A stretch of 20,574 nucleotides of DNA from DAOSXA01 sp964526835 (GTDB lineage: Bacteria > Zixibacteria > MSB-5A5 > GN15 > FEB-12), in NCBI GenBank assembly GCA_964526835.1, contig CAZGMK010000046.1:1-20574 (forward strand), given 5' to 3'. The notes below the pieces were generated by a model. It had not been told where the DNA came from. It did no database searches and saw only the letters and a list, made by a program, of their open reading frames with translations. A program made the position numbers and the translations under genes. Each line of letters starts with the position of its first letter. The first letter of the stretch is position 1. Below are positions 14,830-20,574 of the stretch, piece by piece.

Positions 14830-14919
14830 GCGGACGGCCCCTGTTTGCGGTTAGCAACAAGAGGTATGGGGGCCGCCCGCGGACGGGACAGCCGCTATGG
14901 CGTTCGCGGCTGCCCTTTT
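14830..14919 (+). ncRNA. paired hairpins: terminator region or small RNA
   Basis: A stem of 11 pairs out of 12 (14830-14841 against 14869-14880) holds an inner stem TGTT-T-GC/GCAACA with loop GGTTA. It is followed by a ten-pair hairpin (14885-14915, one bulged A) and TTTT at 14916-14919 on the plus strand. The simplest reading is a termination zone for the lipoprotein gene that ends at 14938 on the minus strand. The T run is on the plus side, however, so a short plus-strand RNA is also possible. I see no strong plus-strand promoter. Confidence 0.35.
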
Positions 14920-14937
14920 GGCATTAGCTGTAGCCTT

Positions 14938-15564
14938 CTACTCTTCGGTGGCCGCAGGTCCGATCTGGTAGCAGTGCGGGCCGCTCCAGGCGGGATGACC
15001 TGAAACCTGGTCATCGCCGGCCCACAGCCACGTACCTGCTGGCGGGTAGTAGCTGGAGTCAACGCAAATGGTTCTGTCGGCATACCCCGATGGAACCGGC
15101 CCGATGGTCAAGGTATACACGACATCGTCAAACCCGGCCGGCATCCCATTGGGATTGGTCATCACCGAGGCGGCGAAACCGATTGTATCGGCGCCGCTGC
15201 CGCTTACACTGAACTCGTTAATGATCCAGACCAGGTCGAAATCCTCGCCTCCCAGTGCTCCGGTCGAATCGGCTACGACACCGCTCCAGCGAGCTCCGTC
15301 GGGGGAGTACACCCGTACACCGTTCGTAAACCCCTTGATGTTCAAGCCGGAATTGTTGCTCAGGCGAAGGTAGAGAGTCGCTGAACCGCCGGTGGGGATT
15401 CGGCCGGAGTTGAGTCCGTCGACCGCAGCGACGGCGAAGGAGCCGTTGATCGTGCCGTTGTCGCCGTTACCTCCTGAATCGGTCGGGCCCTCTTCTGTCT
15501 CGGCGCATGCAATGAGGCTGACGCCCACTACGATAGCCAGTGCTGTTGTCATAATCTTGTTCAT
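14938..15564 (-). CDS. lipoprotein sharing a domain with the dockerin protein
   Basis: A 208-residue lipoprotein: the signal MNKIMTTALAIVVGVSLIAC ends in a lipobox cysteine, followed by a flexible Gly/Asn/Asp-rich linker. Residues about 40-200 form a beta-rich domain homologous to residues 45-208 of the secreted dockerin protein; shared blocks include VYSP-x-GA-x-W, SGSGADTI, PAG, the CxDS-xYPP stretch and GPHCY-x-I. Four or more cysteines and the export signal suggest disulfides. The open frame extends to 15633, but a strong promoter (15601-15629) lies inside that extension, so the start is ATG 15564. No function is known to me for the domain. Confidence 0.82.
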   Translation of the reverse strand: MNKIMTTALAIVVGVSLIACAETEEGPTDSGGNGDNGTINGSFAVAAVDGLNSGRIPTGGSATLYLRLSNNSGLNIKGFTNGVRVYSPDGARWSGVVADSTGALGGEDFDLVWIINEFSVSGSGADTIGFAASVMTNPNGMPAGFDDVVYTLTIGPVPSGYADRTICVDSSYYPPAGTWLWAGDDQVSGHPAWSGPHCYQIGPAATEE

Positions 15565-15600
15565 TAAGTCTCTGCCCTTTGTTATAGTTGCAATCACCGG

Positions 15601-15629
15601 AAGATAGGTCGTGCCTGTGTACTTGTCAA
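15601..15629 (-). promoter_or_regulatory. promoter of the domain-sharing lipoprotein gene
   Basis: On the minus strand a perfect TTGACA (15624-15629), a 17-base spacer and TATCTT (15601-15606). Its position fixes the downstream start codon at 15564, with a leader of about 30 bases. Confidence 0.75.
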
Positions 15630-15669
15630 TCATGTCCTTTCCCTGTATGCCTGGTTGTAGAAAACATCT

Positions 15670-15698
15670 TTCGTCTCGATAACTTATCCGTTTATACT
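15670..15698 (+). promoter_or_regulatory. possible promoter of the coiled-coil membrane protein gene
   Basis: TATACT (15693-15698) is a good -10 box; the -35, TTCGTC at 17 bases, is poor. The start would lie about 20 bases before the TTG start codon. Confidence 0.35.
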
Positions 15699-15727
15699 AA
15701 GCGGAATGCAAATGAGGAGCAGAATAG

Positions 15728-16258
15728 TTGACCGGTGACACTCAAGTGACGCCCCCGGCTCCCGAGCCACCCAGCCGATGGTGGGTGTTGTTCCCGGCCG
15801 GATTGGCACTGCTCTGCGTGGCCCTGGTGCTGGTCGCCTACCACTATCGCGATGAATACCACGACCTGGCCGACAGGTATCGCACCCAGGCTTTTCGCAG
15901 CGCCGGACTGGAGAACGACTGCCGAAGATACCGCGAGCTGTTGGCCAACTATCAACACCCGCCCCTGCAGGTGGAGCCGACCATGACCTCGCGAGAGCTT
16001 GTGCAATTGCGCAAACAGGGCCTCGACGATCCTTATCGCGCACTCGCCGAGGACCTGGTCAGCAATCCTCACTTCGAGAATCTGCCGCATGGCGAGCTGG
16101 ATTTCACCGATGCCGAGCAGGTCTGCGTGCTCGGACCCGACCGGGTAGTGGCGCGGTACGAAGGTATCGACGGGAACGGGATGGCGCTGCTTGCCTACCG
16201 GGTCGATGATCGCGGCGGCGTCGCCTGGCGATTGCTTGAGCGCTTCGAGGATCCATAA
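15728..16258 (+). CDS. single-pass membrane protein with coiled coil, hypothetical
   Basis: A 176-residue protein that starts with TTG at 15728, eight bases after GAGGAG. A short Pro-rich head is followed by one transmembrane helix (about 19-41, WVLFPAGLALLCVALVLVAY) and a charged coiled-coil-like stretch (42-75, YRDEYHDLADRYRTQAF onward). The C-terminal domain (about 85-176) ends in predicted beta strands (RVVARYEGIDGNGMALLAYRV). The topology resembles anchored envelope proteins. An antisense frame of similar length exists, but it lacks a ribosome binding site and domain-like character. I recognise no family. Confidence 0.65.
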   Translation: MTGDTQVTPPAPEPPSRWWVLFPAGLALLCVALVLVAYHYRDEYHDLADRYRTQAFRSAGLENDCRRYRELLANYQHPPLQVEPTMTSRELVQLRKQGLDDPYRALAEDLVSNPHFENLPHGELDFTDAEQVCVLGPDRVVARYEGIDGNGMALLAYRVDDRGGVAWRLLERFEDP

Positions 16259-16266
16259 TAGAACAA

Positions 16267-16296
16267 GCGGGACAGACCCCGAAGGATCCGTCCCGC
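16267..16296 (+). terminator. hairpin after the coiled-coil membrane protein gene
   Basis: GCGGGAC (16267-16273) pairs with GTCCCGC (16290-16296) around a 16-base loop, eight bases after the stop codon. No T run follows. Confidence 0.45.
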
Positions 16297-16321
16297 CGCA
16301 AGTCCGTTCCCTGGACAAGCG

Positions 16322-16420
16322 TTAACTCATCAGCACCATCTTGCGTGTCTGGACAAAGTCGCTGGTCTTGAGACGGTAGAAGCACACGCCGCCGGCCCCG
16401 GCCCGGTTGGCTGCGTCGCA
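16322..16420 (-). pseudogene. remnant of a FlgD-like secretion-tail gene
   Basis: Read on the minus strand this ends GVCFYRLKTSDFVQTRKMVLMS and then TAA, clearly the last strand of the same C-terminal tail as in the beta-helix protein (GVYFYRLSTEAFATTRKMVLLQ). Just before it, CDAANRAG recalls the usual WDG-x-N-x-xG segment, with Cys in place of Trp and a short deletion. Further upstream the tail's NPFNP strand and any passenger domain are missing, so only the end of a secreted-protein gene survives. The rest of 16421-16930 shows no recognisable gene, repeat or RNA. Confidence 0.6.
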
Positions 16421-16933
16421 GATCATAATTCTACCCACACGATGATCTTCAGAATGGCGAAGGGATGACTGCAATTGCGCTGTCTTTTCATCTCGCATGG
16501 TTATGGTGACCCCATGAGGACCTTGCGGCGAAAGCACCGAGCAAAGGTGACGGCCCGAAATAAGAAGCAGCCATGCCGGAATTGCGTGCCGGTACCCGGT
16601 GCGATCGCCTCCCCGGCTGCTGGACCATTGGCATCCTCCTAATATGACTCATAGATCTAGCCGCTTCGCACATGGTCTATCGATATTATTGCCGTCTTGC
16701 CGGGGCCCTCTTCGGGGGCGGGTATCGCTATCGACTCAGTTTCGCTCTATTACACCGCAAAGCACATCGGCGTTGGTCAGAACACTGTAAGAATAGTCCG
16801 TTGCCTCGATGATGTCAACGAAAATGCCTGCGGCCCCGGGGCGGACTCGTTGAGGACACTACGTGGGCTTCAAAGTGACCCTGTGTCGGCTCCTTCCGAC
16901 AGGCCACCTTCTGGCTGAATCCCAAATATGGAT

Positions 16934-16961
16934 TTGCCACACGATATCCACAGCTTATATT
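16934..16961 (+). promoter_or_regulatory. promoter of the beta-helix gene
   Basis: TTGCCA (16934-16939), a 16-base spacer and TATATT (16956-16961), the same hexamers and spacing as the fumC promoter. An inverted repeat CCACAG (16948-16953) ... CTGTGG (16969-16974) straddles the -10 box and could be an operator. Confidence 0.5.
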
Positions 16962-17005
16962 GACTTATCTGTGGTAGTGTGAAAGTTGATCGAGAAGAGC
17001 GTATC

Positions 17006-18280
17006 ATGATGCCCAAATTAACCGTAACCGCGACTGTCCTGTTGAGTATTTGTCTGGCTGCCGGAGTCGACGCGGTCGAAGTATCGGGCCTGATCGGGCG
17101 GGATACGACCTGGACCGCCGACGAAGTCATTGAGGTCGTGGATGATGTTCAGATAGACAGCGCCGCGACCCTCACCATCGATGCGGGCGCAGAAATCAGG
17201 TTCTGCCGGTTCACGAGCCTGCGGGTGCACGGGGCACTGTTAGCCAATGGCGCCGATCTGGCGCCCATTTCTTTCACCTCGGCCGTCAATCCAGATACTC
17301 TTTACTTCTATAGATTGTGGTATGGCATCAACGCCGAGAGCAGCCGCCGAGTGCATCTCGTGCATTGTCATTTGAGCTGGGCTGTCACCGCGGTATCGAC
17401 CAACAGGACTAACCTCTCGATGACAGACTGCCGTGTGGAGAACTTCACTTCGATCGGTGTATCCATGAGCAACCCGTCCGAGACGTCGGTAGACTCACTC
17501 CGGTTGCAGCGATGTACGATCCAACAGACTTCGCCCGATCTTCAGGGGAAGGGCGTTGGTGTGCGAGTGTATCGCGCCGCCGATGTAAAGGTAAGCGAAT
17601 GTCGCATTCGTGACTGCCACCGTGGGATTGCCCTCCACGGTTACAGTTTTTTCGTTCCGCACGCCGATATCCAGCTCTGCGAATTCGCACGGTGCGATTC
17701 ATGCTGTATCAATTTCACGTCGGGATACGGCTGAGGCGCCGGGCCCGCGCCGACGGGTTCGGTGACCAGATGCAATTTCCTTGAAACGGGCCGCCACGCC
17801 TTGGAGGCTCAGGCCATAATTGATCCCGGCGCCGTCATCACCGCCACCGACAACTGGTGGGGGACCACTGATTCTCTGGCTGTTGATTCCCTGATCTACG
17901 ACTACAGCGACGACCCGGCTGCCCCGGTGGTAGTCTACTGGCCTGTCGCCACTGAGCCGTTTGACATTGACCAGCCCACGCCCGTAATCGAGCCAGAGGG
18001 CCCTACGCGATTGCCGTCATCGCCGCACTTGGCCCAGAATTACCCCAACCCGTTTAACCCCTCAACCACGATTGCCTTCTACCTTCCCCGGACAGCGCGG
18101 GTGAGACTTGAGGTTTTCAATGTGCTCGGAAGGCGGGTGACAAGTCTGATCGATCATCGCCTGTCCGCCGGATCGCACCAGGTCGTATGGGACGCCCAGG
18201 ACGCCGCCTCCGGCGTCTACTTCTATCGCCTGTCGACAGAGGCTTTCGCGACAACCAGAAAGATGGTGCTACTGCAGTAG
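17006..18280 (+). pseudogene. secreted right-handed beta-helix protein with secretion tail, interrupted by one in-frame TGA
   Basis: A signal peptide (MMPKLTVTATVLLSICLAAGVDA, from ATG 17006) is followed by a parallel beta-helix: an opening like pectate-lyase-type proteins (ATLTIDAGAEIRF, LRVHGALLANG), then repeated rungs with Cys-x-Ile/Leu patterns. At 17732-17734 the frame meets TGA, but the very next codons continue in the same frame (GAGPAPTGSVTRCNFLETG) with another rung, DNWWGT, a Pro-rich linker and a complete C-terminal tail (NYPNPFNPSTTIAFYLP ... VFNVLGRRVTSLI ... GVYFYRL ... RKMVLLQ). The intact product would have about 424 residues. The tail type directs secretion or surface attachment in the Fibrobacteres-Chlorobi-Bacteroidetes group. 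A single TGG-to-TGA change or a read error explains the break best. As it stands only the first 242 residues would be made, without the tail. Confidence 0.75.
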
Positions 18281-18347
18281 CGCCCAGCGATCACATCTCA
18301 ACTTTTGCTTTCCCCGGCCGCCTCCGGTTCGTTTCTTGAACCGCAGG

Positions 18348-19436
18348 ATGAGAGTTACCGACATTCACACGACGGGCTTTCGAAATCTCCTGGAGACGAA
18401 GCTCTCTTTTGGTCCGGCGGTAAACGTCATAACCGGCCGGAACGGATCCGGCAAGAGCAACCTGCTGGAGGCTCTGCACGTGCTCTGCCTGGGCCGTTCA
18501 CAGCGGGGGGCAAACGATGTGGTCATGCTCAGCCAGGCAGCCGATGTGTATCGTATCGAGGGGACAATCGAACTCGACGGCCGCGCGCGCACACAGAGTC
18601 TGGCTTACCAGAAGGGCGGGCGCAAGAAGATCGCGGTCGAGGGGGTTGCAGTCCGGCTCAGTGAGCTCTACCGCGATCTGCTGGTGGTGTCGGTGGGACC
18701 CGAGGATACGAGCATCCTCTCCGGCCCGCCATCCGGCCGGCGCGGCCTTCTGGACCTCTACCTGTCGCAGTTGTCCGGGAGCTATCTATCCAGCCTCAGT
18801 GATTATCAGCGGGTGCTGGCCCAGAAAAACGCCGCTTTGAAGAACGATGCCGACTTCAGCGCCTTCAATCCCCTGCTTGTTCGTTTCGGCGCCGCTGTCA
18901 TGAAGGCCAGGGCAAAGTTCATCGCGGACATTTCAACCGATGCGGCCGCCTATTACAGACGTATTTCCGGTGGTTCAGAGCTGACGATGACATATCACTC
19001 GTCGGTGACCATCCCCGTCGATTCGCCCTCTCCTGCAGCCCTTGCGGACAGTTTTGAAGAGCGGCTGCAGGTAGTGTACCATCGTGAAATCTCAGCCGGG
19101 ATGGCATTAGTGGGTCCCCATCGCGACGAGCTCGACTTCATCATTGAAGGTCGCCCGGCTCGAACCCACGCTTCGCAGGGAGAGTGGCGCAGCGCCGCGG
19201 TGTCGTTGAAGCTGGCGGTGTATCATCATATGCGCCGCCTGAGGGAGGTAGCACCGCTGCTGCTGCTTGATGAGATTTTCGCCGAGCTCGACCCCGGTCG
19301 AAGCGAGATGCTGATCGAGCAGTTCGCCGACTTCGATCAGCTGTTCATCACCACAGCATCCGAGCCGCCGCCCGGCCTCAATTCAAACGCAGCCCATTTC
19401 AACGTAGCCGCCGGTAGAGTTGAGAGGATCGACTGA
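18348..19436 (+). CDS. recF: RecF, DNA gap-repair ATPase
   Basis: A 362-residue SMC/ABC-like ATPase that, with RecO and RecR, loads RecA at single-strand gaps. The Walker A motif GRNGSGKS is at residues 30-37. The GPHRDE motif, a signature-like HASQGEWRSAAVSLKLA and Walker B LLLLDEIFAELDP sit in the usual order near the C-terminus, and length is normal. I prefer ATG 18348 (MRVTDIHTTGFRN) over the upstream TTG 18336 because it matches where RecF proteins begin; neither has a clear ribosome binding site. Usually recF sits with dnaA, dnaN and gyrB. Here it follows a secreted-protein gene and overlaps an ABC ATPase gene, so its context is unusual. Confidence 0.93.
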   Translation: MRVTDIHTTGFRNLLETKLSFGPAVNVITGRNGSGKSNLLEALHVLCLGRSQRGANDVVMLSQAADVYRIEGTIELDGRARTQSLAYQKGGRKKIAVEGVAVRLSELYRDLLVVSVGPEDTSILSGPPSGRRGLLDLYLSQLSGSYLSSLSDYQRVLAQKNAALKNDADFSAFNPLLVRFGAAVMKARAKFIADISTDAAAYYRRISGGSELTMTYHSSVTIPVDSPSPAALADSFEERLQVVYHREISAGMALVGPHRDELDFIIEGRPARTHASQGEWRSAAVSLKLAVYHHMRRLREVAPLLLLDEIFAELDPGRSEMLIEQFADFDQLFITTASEPPPGLNSNAAHFNVAAGRVERID

Positions 19437-20488
19437 TGTCCGTCCTCTCGATTACCGGCCTGTCCAAGCGCTTCGACGGACTCGTGGTTCTCGACGGGAT
19501 AGACATTGAGCTGCCGTCCGGTGAACTCCTCGTTTTGTTGGGAAGCTCGGGTTGTGGTAAGTCGACCCTGCTGCGATGCGTAGCCGGGCTGGAGAGCATC
19601 GACACGGGGCGAATCGAACTCGATGGTCGTCGCCTGGACACGCTCCCGCCGGCGCGGCGTGACGTGGCCATGGTATTCCAAAACTACTCACTTTACCCGC
19701 ACATGAATGTGGCCAGGAATCTGGCTTTTCCTCTCAAGGTCGCCGGAGTGCCGAGAACCGATATCAGGAAGCGCGTTGAGGAAACCGCCAAGCTGATAGG
19801 TTTGGGCGGTCAACTCGACCGAAAGCCGTTTCAGCTTTCCGGCGGTCAGCGTCAGAGGGTGGCCCTCGGAAGAGCCATCATCCGAAAACCATCGCTGTTC
19901 TTGCTGGATGAGCCGCTTTCCAACCTGGATGCCGATTTGCGCGTGCGTATGCGCCGCGAGATTGTGCGCCTGCAACGAGAACTCGGCGTGACCACGATTC
20001 ACGTCACTCACGACCAGGCCGAGGCGCTGACTATGGCTGATCGCATCGGCTTGCTGCATAAGGGACAGCTCGAACAGGTGGGTACGCCGGAGGAACTGTA
20101 TCGTTCTCCCGCTACCCTCTATGTCGCGAACTTCATCGGGCAACCTGCGATCAATACGATTGCGCTGGATAATGACTGCCCACTGGCTCTCGGGCTCCGG
20201 GACATTCTCTTGCGCACCGGTGTGAAAACCGGCCGGTCGGACCTTCACATCAAGGCCGGGATTCGCCCGGAGCGGGTTTGGATCGATCCCGGGGGGGCCC
20301 TTGAAGCCAGGGTGATCAATGACGAGTATCTCGGCGAGCAGCATATAGTGACCTTCGACGTCGGCGGAAGGCGGCTGGTTGCATCACATGTGTCCGCGGC
20401 TCCCTCGCCCGGGTCGCGGGTTCGGCTGAGCATCGATCCCTCCTCAGTGCTGTGGTTTGACGGAGATACCCAAGAGCGACTGGGCTGA
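19436..20488 (+). CDS. ABC transporter ATPase of the MalK/UgpC/PotA type
   Basis: A 350-residue ATP-binding subunit that powers an import permease for sugars, glycerol phosphate, polyamine or iron; the substrate cannot be told. Walker A GSSGCGKST is at 36-44, the Q-loop glutamine at 82, the signature LSGGQRQR at 134-141, Walker B LFLLDEP near 154-160 and the H-loop in HVTHDQAEA. A C-terminal regulatory domain (about 240-350, KAGIRPERV then beta strands) is of the TOBE/OB kind. Its ATG shares one base with the recF stop (TGATG), so the two are translationally coupled. No permease or binding-protein gene is in the window; they may lie beyond the right edge. Confidence 0.92.
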   Translation: MSVLSITGLSKRFDGLVVLDGIDIELPSGELLVLLGSSGCGKSTLLRCVAGLESIDTGRIELDGRRLDTLPPARRDVAMVFQNYSLYPHMNVARNLAFPLKVAGVPRTDIRKRVEETAKLIGLGGQLDRKPFQLSGGQRQRVALGRAIIRKPSLFLLDEPLSNLDADLRVRMRREIVRLQRELGVTTIHVTHDQAEALTMADRIGLLHKGQLEQVGTPEELYRSPATLYVANFIGQPAINTIALDNDCPLALGLRDILLRTGVKTGRSDLHIKAGIRPERVWIDPGGALEARVINDEYLGEQHIVTFDVGGRRLVASHVSAAPSPGSRVRLSIDPSSVLWFDGDTQERLG

Positions 20489-20523
20489 GGCTGGACATCA
20501 GCGCCGGTCTGTTTCAGCTTAGC

Positions 20524-20540
20524 AGGCTATTGAAAAACTC
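20524..20540. mobile_element. possible insertion-sequence terminal repeat
   Basis: AGGCTATTGAAAAACTC, 35 bases after the ABC gene stop, resembles terminal inverted repeats of some transposons (GGCTGTTGAAAAA-like ends, which I associate with IS1182-type elements). Only about 34 bases remain before the window ends, so no transposase can be seen. Confidence 0.3.
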
Positions 20541-20574
20541 GACGTTTTAGCTGATTTATCAAAGTGATGTTTGT

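Noticed and set aside
15692..16318. Minus-strand frame of 208 codons opposite the coiled-coil membrane protein
   Set aside because: The plus-strand frame has GAGGAG, a transmembrane helix and sensible composition; the minus-strand frame has none and runs across the downstream hairpin.
17732..17734. Reassigned TGA codon (alternative genetic code)
   Set aside because: Several intact genes in the window end with TGA at the expected place, so TGA is a normal stop in this genome.
17732..17760. Selenocysteine insertion at the in-frame TGA
   Set aside because: The stem after TGA is short with no clear bacterial SECIS loop, the beta-helix fold has no redox role at that position, and no Sec machinery is visible.

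Overview
The window reads as chromosomal DNA from an uncultured, GC-rich bacterium of the Fibrobacteres-Chlorobi-Bacteroidetes kind; candidate phylum Zixibacteria or a relative is my best guess. The clues are a FlgD-like C-terminal secretion tail (NPFNPSTTI ... GVYFYRL ... RKMVL) on a secreted beta-helix protein, a dockerin-type protein with a TSP3-like calcium repeat, several small lipoproteins, and a CIRCE-controlled groESL operon. The phylum is inferred from protein style, not from a marker gene. TGA is a normal stop here (fumarase, HdrC-like and anti-sigma genes all end with it). Good -10 boxes are usually TATATT or close to it.

Region by region. 1-520: noncoding, with a leftward promoter for a gene outside the window and the fumarase promoter. 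522-6275: energy metabolism, with class II fumarase followed by a four-gene operon (HdrC-like, HdrB-like, ferredoxin-type iron-sulfur protein, SdhA/FrdA-like flavoprotein). Together these look like a fumarate reductase or succinate dehydrogenase of the thiol:fumarate reductase / SdhE / MfrE type, with no membrane-anchor subunit. The fumarase supplies or removes its fumarate. 6340-9800: an accessory stretch, almost all on the minus strand. It holds two aberrant tRNA-like genes, a winged-helix-like protein, a zinc-ribbon miniprotein, two membrane proteins that share an N-terminal module, a possible 35-codon leader ORF, a 22-base repeat in two copies and several strong hairpins. I see no integrase, transposase or restriction gene in it.

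9830-12600: a secreted dockerin protein, then a lipoprotein divergent from an ECF-type sigma factor with its small zinc anti-sigma factor. 12621-14776: groEL and groES under a textbook CIRCE operator. 14830-16260: paired hairpins, a lipoprotein that shares a domain with the dockerin protein, and a membrane-anchored coiled-coil protein. 16322-18280: the fossil end of a secreted-protein gene, then a secreted beta-helix gene interrupted by one in-frame TGA. 18348-20488: recF overlapping a MalK/UgpC-type ABC ATPase gene. A possible insertion-sequence end lies at the right edge.

The best candidates for something undescribed are the four-subunit soluble fumarate reductase-like complex with an extra HdrC module, the tRNA-Gly-like gene with an eight-base anticodon loop beside a structurally odd tRNA-Gln-like gene, the module-sharing membrane protein pair, and the domain shared between the lipoprotein and the dockerin protein. 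Everything here comes from reading the sequence; no database search was possible.
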